Of a stretch of DNA of 64,000 nucleotides, positions 1-10,740 are shown piece after piece. The notes beneath the pieces are model-generated. The model had not been told where the DNA came from. It ran no database searches and worked only from the letters and a program-made list of their open reading frames with translations. The stretch's first letter is position 1; each line of letters starts with the position of its first letter. A program made the translations under genes and the position numbers. Origin of the DNA: Dillenia suffruticosa (Eukaryota > Streptophyta > Magnoliopsida > Dilleniales > Dilleniaceae); the NCBI GenBank assembly GCA_033439265.1, contig JAVTVX010000034.1, positions 17,870,501 through 17,934,500 on the forward strand. Direction: 5' to 3'.

Positions 1-480
1 TTCACCTTTTTCAATGATATCTCTCACAAAATTATATGTGGTGTCAATTTGTTTGGTCATATTATCATACATAGGATCTCATGTGTAGGCGATAGTGGTC
101 TGATTGTTATAGTAAATTATCATTGGCCTCTCACTATCTGTCATAATTCCTAAGTCATCCAATAGTTTTCATAGTCAAATACTCTCCTAAACTGCAACTG
201 AACAAGTTACGAACTCAGCTTCTATCGTAGATAGAGTTACACAGATTTGTTTCTTACTGCTTCAAGAAATAGCACTGTCATTGAACAAGAAGACAAAATC
301 TGATATCGATTTACACTCATCCATATCACCACCCCATTCGGTGTCTAAATATGGAACAAAACGCAAATCGCCTCCTACGTAACACAAAGAGAGGCTAGTA
401 GCTCTCTTAAAATATCTGAAAATCCTTTTCACTGCTCTTCGGTAATCTATTCTAGCATTTGATTGATATCTACTCATCAG
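1..480 (-). pseudogene. Ty1/copia RNase H remnant (copia A)
   Basis: The minus strand encodes the RNase H end of a copia polyprotein. The stretch 262-477 reads YQSNARIDYRRAVKRIFRYF followed by DLRFVPYLDTEWGGD, the usual copia pattern (the standard form is YTDADWGGD). It continues in broken frames to the window edge, where the segment equivalent to the tRNA-proximal RNase H tail can be read in pieces. The element is cut by the window start, so its 3' LTR is not visible. Many stops and frame changes show it is inactive. Confidence 0.8.
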
Positions 481-504
481 ACCGATTGTATAACAAATTT
501 CTAG

Positions 505-1340
505 TCATGTATACAACATCGCGTACATTAAACTTTCCACTATACTGGAATAAGGGATTTTACCCATTTCCCTCATTTCTTCTTGAGTTTTAGGGCACAT
601 GTTAAAACTCAGACCAGCACGCTTGATGATTAGAGTATCTATAGAATTACAATTATTCATCCCAAAAAACTCGAGAATCTTTTTAATATCGGTCTCTTGT
701 GAAACAGTCAACATCCATCTTGAGCGATCCCTCTGGATCTTAATTCTGAGCATGAACTCAATTTCACTCATATCTTTTATATTGAAACTCAATAATAACC
801 AGATTTTAATAGTCATTAGATACTCTCTATTGTTTCCAGCCTACAGAATATCAATCACATATAAGGATATGATCACAAAGGAGTCAGTAAAACATATTAG
901 GTACATACAATGATCATTCTTGATCATCATGAAACCATAAGATATCACTTTATCTTGAAATCTCAAATACCACTATTTGGATAATTGTTTAAGGTCATAT
1001 ATCGACTTTCGAAAATGACAGACCTTATCCTCCTAACCTACAAGAACAAAGCCATATGGTTGCACCATGTAGACCTCATCATCCAAATATTCATTCAGGA
1101 AGGCATCTTAATGTATATTTGGTGTAACTCCAAATCCATTTCTACAACAATCGTTAAAAGTAAAATATTGAGGTAAATTTGGCTACCAGATAGAAAGTCT
1201 CCTTATAGTCCACACCCTTAGTCTGAGTGTAACTCTTGGCTACTAGACCGATCTTATCCCTCTCCACCGATCCGCTAGCCTTTCTCTTGACCTTGAGAGA
1301 CCATTTGTTTTCAATGGTTTTTCTGCCCTCAAGCAAATCA
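505..1340 (-). pseudogene. Ty1/copia reverse transcriptase remnant (copia A)
   Basis: Read on the minus strand, 1154-1336 gives the RT entry block (NKWSLKVKR, then GLVAKSYTQTKGVDYKETF). The following segments give KVCHFRKSIYDLKQ and a degraded catalytic region where the copia YVDD motif reads YVID. 505-816 gives the post-catalytic block ending MCPKTQEEMREMGKIPYSSI. At least three frames are needed and stops occur, so this is a dead copy. Order and spacing relative to RNase H and integrase are normal for copia. Confidence 0.82.
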
Positions 1341-1915
1341 ACTAAGTCCTAAACTTCGTTGATTCTCATTGACTCCATCTCTTTATCCATGACATTCAAC
1401 TAATGGTCCTTTGCAGGACCCTCGAGAGTCTTGTTAAGAGTTTTAGATTCCTCATCATCCTCAGGAATCACAATGAAGGTCTCAATCTCAATTGGAAAAC
1501 GACGTTTAGGTATGTTTCCTCAACTGCTCTTATGAGGAGAGAGAATCTCTCCACCTCTGAATGGATCGCTCCCATTAGGACCAAAATCCATAATAGGTTC
1601 TTGGGTCCCTTCGTTGCCCCGTTGCCCTTAGCTGAGTCACTAGGTTCATCTATCTTATAAAAGATAAAGTCTGATTGATTTTACCTCTTTTAAGAAAATC
1701 ATTCTCAAGAAACGTGACATCACGAGATTCAATTTCAGTGATAGTGCCGTTCATATATTCACCTAAGAATACAAACCCCTTAAAGTGTTATGAATATCTT
1801 ATAAAGATACACTTTTTTTCTCGTGAGCTTAACTTGCCGTGTTGATATGAGAAATTGTAAACATGTGTAGAACAACCTCATTCTCTCAGGTGGCTAAGGT
1901 CAGCTACCTTCATGT
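1341..1915 (-). pseudogene. Integrase C-terminal to RT linker, decayed (copia A)
   Basis: This stretch lies between recognisable integrase and RT of the same minus-strand element, where copia elements carry the integrase C-terminal part and a variable linker. Short coding-like pieces remain, but no motif can be named with confidence. Confidence 0.5.
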
Positions 1916-2445
1916 CTAAAACTCGTATGGGGTACTGACTATGGATTTTGATGAAACACTATTGAAAACATAGGCTGCAATCAATAAAACATCTCCCCAA
2001 TAAGAAATAGGCAAATTGGCCAACGCTATCATAGATCTCATAATTTCTAACAAAATCTTATTCCTTCTTTCAACTATTCCATTCAACTGAAAAGTAGTAG
2101 AAATCGTCAATTGTCTTATATTGCCCTTCTCAAACCAGAGCTCTTTGAATTATTCAGACAAATACTCGCACCCTGACCAATTGTAAGAGTCTTTACTCTC
2201 AAATTTAATTGATTCTCAATCTCACTAATAAATCTCCTAAAACATTTAAATGTTTCAGACTTATGCGAGATCAAATAAACGTAACCGAAATGCTTACAAT
2301 CATCTATGAACGTAATAAAATATGCAGCTCTATTTTGGGATCTCACGTTCATAGGGCCACAGATATCAGAGTGAACCAATTGTAATGGAGTCTCAGCTCT
2401 CATTATCTTACCAAATGTTTTCTTATATCTTTGCCAGCTTAACAA
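1916..2445 (-). pseudogene. Ty1/copia integrase core remnant (copia A)
   Basis: The minus strand reads HSDICGPMNVRS and FITFIDDCKHFGYVYLI, the first catalytic region of the rve integrase core. 1916-2110 reads QLNGIVERRNKILLEIMRSM and LPISYWGDVLL, matching the copia block QNGVAERRNRTLL...MRSM. A frame break separates the two halves near 2110. Integrase joins the element's cDNA ends to host DNA; this copy cannot be functional because of the break and missing sequence. Confidence 0.85.
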
Positions 2446-3000
2446 AACTCACATACGATCAACTCGACCCTAGTTAGTGGGTCTAATAAACCACTCCCTA
2501 CTAACTGGTTCATCCTCTCTTGTCTTATGTGTCCAACTCTACTATACCATATATTCACATCATCATCAACACAATCAAATGTAAAACCAATAGAAGAATA
2601 ACAAGAAATACCATTAGAAGAAACAGCATTCAGTGTATACTATTTATCATAAACAAAACAAGAACATATCAAAGACTTGTTGTATCTAATAGAAACATAT
2701 GGGTTTCTAAATGACAAAATGTATCCTAAACGATCTAAACAAAATATTGAAATCAAGTTCCATCAAATATTCGAAATGTAAAGAATATCATGTAGATACA
2801 AAATCTGGCCACTTCGAAACTCCAATTTACAAGTGCCAATCCCTTTTACGATGATAAATGCTCCGTTTCCCACATAAATCCTCCTAGGCTGAGGACTCAA
2901 TAGGCGAAGCTCCACGTACGCGATTTTGTCTTGAGCTATATGGTCTGTGACTCCTGAGTTTATAATCTACAAAGAAGAGGAATAACTGAATATCATAGTA
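2446..3000 (-). pseudogene. Protease / GAG-pre-integrase remnant (copia A)
   Basis: In broken minus-strand frames the sequence gives GITDHIAQDK, a stretch like copia YVGNG, then LYLHDILYISNI and a pre-integrase zinc-type segment (NIWYSRVGHIRQERM). This is the region between gag and integrase in copia. No complete protease active site (D-S-G) remains. Confidence 0.65.
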
Positions 3001-3900
3001 GGCGAGACAAAACTCAAACTACGTAAATAAGAAGGACATATTTTTCATTCGTCATACTCATAAGCAAACTAATCAAATTTACCATAGACGTAACACTTCA
3101 CCTTGATCTTATCAAACTCTTTCTTCCTACGCTTTTGCACCGTATTGTTAGATTTATCAAATGGCTTCCTCTTGCCTAGTCCTCAGGTATTCTTCTCATA
3201 TTTTTTCCATTTTCATTTGGTGTCACGGGAGCTCTTGTTAGACTCCACTTCATAAGCATGATCTTAGTGCAGCTTTCTCACCTCAAGTACTTCTCCTAGA
3301 ACTCATAGTGCCTATTCACATCAGCGAAAGTACGAATACTCTCATCATGTGTAAGTTTTCATGGTCTTTCATGAATCAGATAAAAGCTAGATCACACCCA
3401 ATACTTGAAACTTATCCGAAATGGCCTCACCTGCATTCCTCTACCTAGTAATCAACTCGACATTTATATCAAATGTTGTTTCATCGTATGATTAGCCTTT
3501 TTTCTTATAAATTATAAATTTATAAGTCAGTATCCTCACTTTAGGAGTTGAAAGAGCACCATAATGCTGTTTGAGAGCGAGTCAAACCGACATAGCCATA
3601 GGATACCACTCATAGACCGGGATCATGTCATCATGTATATTACTAATCAAGATTACCCTAACTTGGCTATCATTCTTCTTCCAAGTACGATAGGCCTTCT
3701 AATCCCGCCTAACTTGAGGTGTGGTACCCCTTGAGATCTATCATCTCGTACTTCAGAATCTCAATAAAAATCCTACTCCTCGATGACAAACTAAATCTTC
3801 TGGTACCAAATGTTGTAATTATCACCAATCAGTTTATCCCCATTGTAAAGATCTAGTACGATAATTCTCGAAACAGCCATGGTCTCTCGTACATAGAAAA
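3001..3900 (-). pseudogene. Ty1/copia gag remnant (copia A)
   Basis: By position this is the gag-like part of the minus-strand copia. Near 3090 the minus strand reads VKCYVYGKFD, a likely decayed zinc knuckle (usually CFYCGKKGHF). No long ORF survives. The call rests mainly on position between the pol part and the PBS. Confidence 0.5.
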
Positions 3901-5068
3901 AAGAGACATTAGTGACATGTTGATACTTAATTCTCATATTTTATATATCTTTCGAATCAACAAATTCTAAATGATTCGGATATAGACCCCAAAATAAGCG
4001 TATAGTCAACAGAAATATACACCACAATCTAAGATCGTATCATACCATTCGGAATTAGATTAGGTACACCAAAACCCACATTAAAAGATTGTGCTAAATT
4101 TTAGGGTCGAGAGTCCCAACTCAACCAACAAGACTCCCACTAGGTCAAAGTCATGCATATATCTTCAACATAAGAGTAATGAATCATTATATGCATGAAT
4201 AATAATAAAATCATAAATTTCATAAAATATTTATATAAAATATCTAATGCCTTTTCAACATAGTAACATGTTGTGGCCTATTGGTTAGTGCTACCATGTT
4301 CTATTTGCAGTTCATGGGCTCTACTCCTCGCATCAAATTTTCAACATTCTCAACATTATTCTGGCTGGCCAGCGCATCCCACACAGGGCATTTGCGGGTC
4401 TGTTTGTGGATTCAATCTAGACCAACTTGAACCCGACTAACCTATCATGCGCCTTCACTTCACGTGACCCTTGCATGTTCTCTCCCTGCACTATCACGCG
4501 CCTCAGCTCGCGTGATGTTGTCATGTCCACGGACCCAAGTCGGGCCTTCTTCGCCCAACGAATTTACAACCGGGTCACTCGACCTAGTTGCCAGTAAACC
4601 CATTTTCCAACCATTTTTTGAAGTGGATTTTGCTAAAAACTAAAATAGAACTTCCATCATCAATTATAAACTCGATTCTTGGAGAAATTACGCTCTAAAT
4701 ACAGCAATTTGAAAGTCTCCGAGTGTAAGAAAAATTCACGTTTCGACAACCAAATTACATAAATCATATATCAAAATTACAAATCAGAACATGATGAACA
4801 TTTTTGGAGCATTTCAAAGATCAATTCATCCTCTAACTTGACAGATCTAAGGATTTTGTAGTCAGAACGATCAAAACTTTCGACCAGACTTTTAATAACC
4901 TAAACATGCTCCAATTTTTTTTTAATTATTTTCATGTTCCTTGGGGTATGAGTATTCTCGTGGTATTTTTGAATTAATGAAACTTATCCATGATTCGAAT
5001 ACCAAATTTTAATACTCTACACATTTTATACCTGAAAAATTCTAAAAAATATATATATATTTTAATAA
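3901..5068 (-). other. 5' untranslated leader of copia A
   Basis: This is non-coding sequence between the gag remnant and the primer-binding site of the minus-strand element. It includes a moderately GC-rich stretch around 4360-4570 in otherwise AT-rich DNA. No gene is seen. Confidence 0.45.
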
Positions 5069-5080
5069 GCTCTAATACCA
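5069..5080 (-). other. Primer-binding site of copia A
   Basis: On the minus strand these twelve bases read TGGTATTAGAGC. That is one base from the standard plant initiator-Met tRNA primer-binding site TGGTATCAGAGC. The site lies immediately inside the LTR end, fixing the element's polarity and the LTR boundary at about 5082. Confidence 0.8.
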
Positions 5081-5081
5081 A

Positions 5082-5610
5082 TATTAAATTTGATTCTCTA
5101 CATGTATGCGCAAGCGTATAAAATAAATAAGTCAGAATTTTCAGATAAATATCTTGATATATAACCCTCCAAAAGTCTTTTGAACAAACGCACGGTCAAC
5201 TGAATCACAACCACTATGTCATAACACCTCAATCCACATATCAGTGAATCTCAATGACGGAGAAAATTTCCTACTCGAAATTTTCTCGCAATCCTTTATG
5301 TTTTTCTCTTTAGAAAAATGAAATCTCTCTCTCTCTCTCTCCCAACAATACTCAATTGCCCTAAGTTCTCTCATTCTCGGTAAAATGTAGAGTATCAGGA
5401 GTTTCACACAAACTTTAATTTGCATAAAAATTAATTCATGCAGGAAGAGTGGAGTGATACTAGGGGAGATGGAGATAATGGGTAACCACCCTATTATCCC
5501 TATTTTAAATTTTAATTTTTTTGTGGTAACCTACGTGGCATATTTACCAACATATCATATTTGCACACGAGAACATTTACGTCCGTCACAAGATCACAAC
5601 TCATGCGATC
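5082..5610 (-). repeat. Copia LTR, minus orientation (left arm of palindrome)
   Basis: This is the 3' part (about 530 bp) of the 5' LTR of copia A. It is homologous to the LTR sequences at 16540-16985, 26895-28400, 48436-48873 and about 50720-52259. It includes the conserved region around GCACGGTC...GTGATT and a CT-rich tract at 5324-5340. It stops abruptly near 5610, where a second copy begins in the opposite direction. Confidence 0.75.
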
Positions 5611-5611
5611 T

Positions 5612-6465
5612 ACTGCATTGTATTTTTTGTGTCGTATTCACCAATCGAACTGTTATATTTATCCATATTGGGATTGAAGATAATAGTAAATATATAGTTG
5701 AGTAATAATTAGGGATCACTTTCGATGAGAGAAAGTTGCCTGATGGATATAATGCATTAAGTTTGAGGTACAACAAGCTCTTTTTGGTACTAACAAATGA
5801 CTTCTCGATCATTCTAATAGGTACATCGAGAAACATTTACTTGTAGGTATTCTCGCTGATCGCACAATACCCATTCCTATGTGAAAATTCAGTAAGGCAA
5901 TATGATAGATCGGATGAGTTGTGATTCTGTGATAGATGTAAAATGTTCTCATATGTAAGTTGAAAATGTTGATAAACATGTCCACGTAAAGACATTTTAT
6001 CATAAAAGTAAAAAATTTTAAAATTTAATATTGGGATAATAAGATGGTACCTATTATTCCTATCTCCCCTGGTGTCTCCACTCTTCTTGTGTGAATTAAT
6101 TTTTATACAAATTAGAGTTTGTGTGAAACTCTTGATACTCTACACTTTACCGAGACAAAGAGGACTTAGCTAAGTATTGCCGAGAGAGAGATTTCATTTT
6201 TCTAGAGAGAAAAATATAGAGGTTTATGAGAATTTTGAGTAGGAAATTTTCTCCATAATTGAGATTCACCGAATTGTGGAATGAAACGTCATCACATAGT
6301 GGTGGTGATTTAGTTTCGTGATCACCATTCGGACCGTGCGTTTATTCGAAGGAATTCATAGTACGATTCAGTTTTTTGAGACCTACATATTGAAATATTT
6401 ATCCAAAATTTTGACTTATTTATTTTACTTGCTTCCACATACATATAGAGAAAAAAATCTAACAA
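5612..6465 (+). repeat. Copia LTR, plus orientation (right arm of palindrome)
   Basis: This second LTR copy of the same family runs from the part equivalent to about 51480 to its 3' terminus near 6465 (ending CTAACA). The last 400-500 bases are the reverse complement of 5082-5520 with scattered substitutions. No primer-binding site follows it. It is therefore a fragment or solo-LTR remnant rather than the 5' LTR of the next element. Confidence 0.72.
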
Positions 6466-6469
6466 ATGT

Positions 6470-7250
6470 GGAAATACGCATTGCATTTTGCAGGATAATG
6501 CCATAAAAGGGCGGTAGAGGGGCAATCCACTCAAAATAGAGGAGGTTATGGAAGATACCAAGGATATGGATCAGACGATATGCGGGACCAGAGGGAAGTC
6601 AAATAATGGAGAGGTAGTTGCAGAGTCTTGGGTTTCTAACAAGAATCTTTGACAAAGCAATTGAGGACACAATCGTGGTAGAAGCTACGTACTATGGCAA
6701 CTAAAGCCCCCGTGACATTAAGTTCAGCAACTAGGGCAACATAAAGGTGTTGTACTAAGTTATAGTGGCATGATTATGATGATCAACCAACTTACCCGTA
6801 CAGTGTATAGTGCTTTGAGGATCTAAATAAAGAGCAAACCGACCCACATTAAGCTTTGCTGCAGTTAAACAACATTCCACGCCATTGGATCACAAGACCA
6901 AGGCAATTATGATCAGAGTTTGGAGTTGCAACAATGGGACGTCAAACTGCAGAAAATTGAAGAAGGCCCCACACTTTGGGACTCCTGTTTAAGAGTGTTC
7001 ATGTCAGCAGAAAATTTTGCAGACCATCAGTCTTACACAAGACTGTCCTAAACCATCCCTACCGTTTCCTTTGAAAGTTCTAGCCATCACTACGAAGCAG
7101 GTTGACAGTTGCCAATCTTACTATGAATTCCAAATGCCATCCACTAGCCGGGCGGTGTTCATGTTGGCATACCTATATGGCAAAGCGATAAGTAAAATTA
7201 GGCCACATGTATTACCACCATGATGCCCTATTACCATAGATCACAAGGAG
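6470..7250 (+). pseudogene. Copia B gag-region remnant
   Basis: Plus-strand, heavily broken coding-like sequence precedes an integrase fragment of the same strand. Around 6510-6640 it reads like a gag tail rich in G, N and polar residues. No zinc knuckle is clear. The 5' LTR and PBS expected upstream are missing, apparently replaced by the palindromic LTR at 5082-6465. Confidence 0.45.
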
Positions 7251-7629
7251 TTATTATACCCATGGCTATGACATGGTCACACATAACATAGATCAAAGGG
7301 AGATCATTCATCATCAAAGCGAACACACTTACTAACAGTGGGTTCAAGAACTGAGCTTTTTTACCCAGGTCTTCTGATCTAACCAATCAAGTTTCTCAAG
7401 CAAATGATTTTACAGTCAGCACAATGTTGACTTTTATCCATGCAATCCAATATGGGTATGAGTGTGACATTAGTCGCCATCACAGCTCATAGCAATTAAG
7501 CAGACTCCCTTCTCCTGAAAGAAATGCAAATAAGCCATCATCAGTGGTTTCATCCACTCGGATACAATAAAATAGAATATCATTTCACCATCTAAAACTT
7601 GGACAGCCATTCTTCAAATTTCTTAAACT

Positions 7630-8330
7630 GATGTTTCCTTTAATATTCATCGAAATTGATGGTGCAAACTTTCATTCTAATGTCTGAATTTTCAAAACAT
7701 AAACGTGAAAACTTTCCAATTAGTAATAACAGAATTTCTATTCTTGTTGCATTAATTCATAGTGACATATGGGGTCTGTCAACTGTATCTAACATTTTAG
7801 GAGCTAGATGGTTTGTTTCTTTTATTGATGATTGCACGAGGGACATGAAATTTTTAGCTTAAATCTAAATCCGATGTCATTAATGTCGACCGAAATTTTC
7901 ATAACATGATTAAAAAATCAATTTGGTGTTCAGATCAAAAGGTTTAGAACAGATAATGCAAGGGATTATTTCAACCAAAATTTATCATCTTATTTTTCAA
8001 AAAGAAAGAATCATTCATAAATCATCATGTGTCAACACATCACAATAAAATAGGGTAGCAGAAAGAATAAATGGCCAGTTGTCACAACTCGAGTATTCCT
8101 GTTTCAAACAAATGTACCAGATCACTATCGGGGAAATCTGTTCTTACAGCCACAAATCTCATAAATAAATTACCATCAATGGTTCTATATTTCAAAAGTT
8201 CAATCAATATACTCATACATTTCTTTCTTGATCTTAGTACCACAAATCATCTTATTTTTAGAATATTTGGTTGTCTTTTGATCATATCCATAGCCATAGT
8301 AGAGAGAAATTAGATGCTAGACTAATACGA
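7630..8330 (+). pseudogene. Ty1/copia integrase remnant (copia B)
   Basis: 7656-7862 reads CEFSKHKR-like then IHSDIWGLSTVSNI and FVSFIDDCTRD, the copia pre-integrase and integrase N-terminal catalytic block. 7863-8310 continues in other frames (a degraded NGVAERKN equivalent near 8060 and a later IFGC segment). Frame breaks at about 7860 and 8060 inactivate it. Confidence 0.82.
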
Positions 8331-8888
8331 TGTATTTATTTGGGATATTCTACAACACAAAAAGGGTATGAGTGTCATCACCCTCCTACCAAGAAATTTT
8401 TTGTTTCTACAGATGTCACTTTTATTAAAAATGAGCCCTAATTCATTATACGTCTTTTTTCCAGGGGACTATATTTGTGAAAATTAAGGACAGTAATTTT
8501 TTTTCTTCCTGGATTTGTCTTCGTCCTCTAAATCCCAAACTACTCAACCTTCTCAAAACCAATCTAAACTTGTGTCCTTTAAAGACCAATCTGATCTCGC
8601 ACATTCTAAAGACCAGTCTTCTCAAGACCAACCCGAACCCATGTTCTATCCAAATGACATTAATCCACTCACTAAAATTGTGATCAAATGTATTGACACT
8701 ATTGATAAAACTTGGTTCTCTCAGGTGTACTCAAGGAAAAAGTCCAATCATCATATTCTAACCCTGGATATGAGATAACAATATCTAGTCCATCAACTGA
8801 ATCAATATCTGACAATGATCTGCCTATGGGAGTCAGGAAAAGAGCTAGAGAATGCACTAAACACCCATTATATCCATTTTCTTAATTT
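8331..8888 (+). pseudogene. Integrase-RT linker of copia B
   Basis: Around 8345-8420 the plus strand resembles the copia segment following integrase (KGYECHHP-like, then VTFIKNEP). 8515-8780 is a Ser/Gln-rich linker typical of the variable region before RT. There are several stops. Confidence 0.55.
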
Positions 8889-9720
8889 GTGTCCTTGGAC
8901 AAATGTTCAACATCTCATAAAAGTTTTCTTATGAGCCTAAACACTGTGTCTATTCCTATCACACTATCCAAGCCGTTATCTTATGAAAATTGGAAATGTG
9001 CTATGAATCTTGAAATACAGGCCTTGGAAAAGATTGAGACTTGGGAGGTGATGGACCAACTTGAAGGGACAAGTCCAGTGGGATGTAAATGAATCTTTTT
9101 AATGAAATACAAAGCAGATGGCAAGCTAGGGAGATATAAAGCAAAGCTAATGGATAAAGGATATACTCAAACTTATGGGTTATATTATCAAGAAACTTTT
9201 GCGCAAGTTACCAAGATGAACATGGTAAGAATTTTGTTGTCCTTAGCTAGTAATTATGATTGGGATTTACAACAATTCGATGTAAAGAATGCCTTTTTGC
9301 ATGGAGATCTCGAAGAAGAGACATACATGGAAATTTCACCTAGTTTTGGTGGAAATTTGGCAACCAACAAAGTGTTAAAGCTTAAAAAAGCATTATATGA
9401 AGTGAAAGAGTCTTCAAGAGCTTGGTTTCGAAGATTTACAAAAGTAATGATAGTTACGCGATATAAACAAAGTCAAGCACACCATACACTTTTCATTAAC
9501 CATTTGGATTAAGAGGGAGTTGTGATTCTTCTAGTATATGTTGATGATATGAATGTACCATGAAATGATACGAGAGAAGCACAAACTCTGAAACAATGTG
9601 TCACAAAAGAATTTGAAATAAAAGCATTCGGAAGATTAAAATATTTTTTGGGGATTGAAGTGGCACACTCAAAGCAAGGAATCTTCATCTCTTAGTAAAA
9701 GTATATTTTTAATCTTTTGA
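8889..9720 (+). pseudogene. Ty1/copia reverse transcriptase remnant (copia B)
   Basis: The frame reads through the RT fingers and palm: LEIQALEKIETWEV, KYKADGKLGRYKAKL, GYTQTYGLYYQETF, FDVKNAFLHGDLEEETYM. The catalytic motif at 9537-9548 is YVDD, intact at the protein level. It is followed by GRLKYFLGIEVA. Single stops or frameshifts at about 9090, 9512 and 9560 break the frame. This is the best-preserved copia RT in the window. Confidence 0.9.
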
Positions 9721-10302
9721 AAGAGACGCAGAAGTTAGGATGTGAACTGGCAAGCAGACTGATAGATCCCAACTATAAAATTGGCGAAGTATAAGAAGAT
9801 ATTGCTGTTAACAAAGAGATGCACCAAAAATTGGTTGGAAGATACATGGATGCCAATTATGCTGGGTTAGTCGTTGACAGTGGTTTACTACCAAGTATTG
9901 TACTTCCTCGGTGGAAATCCAGTTACATAGATAAGTACGAAAAAATTGTGGTCGCCAAATCAAATGTTGAATCAGAATTTGGGAAAGTGGTGCTTGTGAG
10001 CTTCTATGGCTAAATATTATCTTAGAAAATTTAAAGATTATATGGAATGGTACTATGAACCTTTATTGTGACAATATCAGCGATCAGTATTGCACAAAAT
10101 CTAGTACAACAAGACAGAACAAAGCACATTGAGCTGGACCAACACTTTAGAAAAGCTAGATAGCACTTAATTTGTACACTTTATGTGCCAATTAACTCCC
10201 AACTTGCAGATGTGTTTACCAAGGGTTTGAGCAACCCTATGTTTCAAACAATTGTTACCAAGCTGGGAATGGACAATGTCAATTCACAAGTTTGAGGGAG
10301 AG
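9721..10302 (+). pseudogene. RNase H remnant and polypurine tract (copia B)
   Basis: 9819-10013 reads YMDANYAGLVVDSG and SNVESEFGKV, the degraded copia RNase H block (YCDADWAGS...SAEAEF). Further on the plus strand gives HIELDQHF and LADVFTKGLSNPMF, the C-terminal RNase H signature. The stretch at 10293-10302 (TGAGGGAGAG) is the polypurine tract that primes plus-strand DNA. Confidence 0.82.
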
Positions 10303-10523
10303 TTTTGGAAACAGCTGCATATTAGAGAGCTGTAACTAACGGCTGCATATACAGCTACAAAGCTACATAAAAAGCTGTATATATAGCTGTAAATAGCTGC
10401 ATAACACCTGTATATACAGTTGTATTTCTTAACAGTTAAGTTTTGTCTTGTAAACTTCTTGCATATAAATGAATGTTAAACCATATTAGAAAGTGGATTT
10501 TTCTCTCTCTTCACATGTATCAT
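10303..10523 (+). repeat. 3' LTR of copia B
   Basis: This short LTR of about 220 bp starts directly after the polypurine tract (TTTTGGAAACAGCTG, expected TGTTGGAAACAG). It carries repeated CAGCTGTATATACAGCTG-like words and ends around CTTCACATGTATCA. It lies antisense to the aldolase gene and ends about 60 bases downstream of that gene's stop codon, so it probably forms part of that transcript's 3' UTR. The exact 3' boundary is uncertain by about 20 bases. Confidence 0.7.
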
Positions 10524-10582
10524 GCTAATTCTTTGATTAAGGAGCCAAGAGATTACAGTTGATACAGGAAGAAAATAATGCC

Positions 10583-10740
10583 TCACCATTTTGCAGCTTC
10601 ATTGCCTTGTAAAGTTGCCAGGTGGGCTAACCTGTGTACCACGTCGTAATTCCTTTGAGCCAATGCCTCTTTGTTAAATATAGCATCTGACAAAACAACT
10701 GCTGATGCCCCTCTAGAAATATACTCTCCTATTAAATCTG
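10583..10740 (-). CDS. KDPG aldolase exon 9 and stop
   Basis: Encodes the rest of Ala207 to Trp258 (DLIGEYISRGASAVVLSDAI, then NEAAKW) and a TGA stop. The acceptor is TTGTTAG. ISRGASAVVLSDAIF matches the C-terminal glycine-rich phosphate-side motif of the family. Confidence 0.92.
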
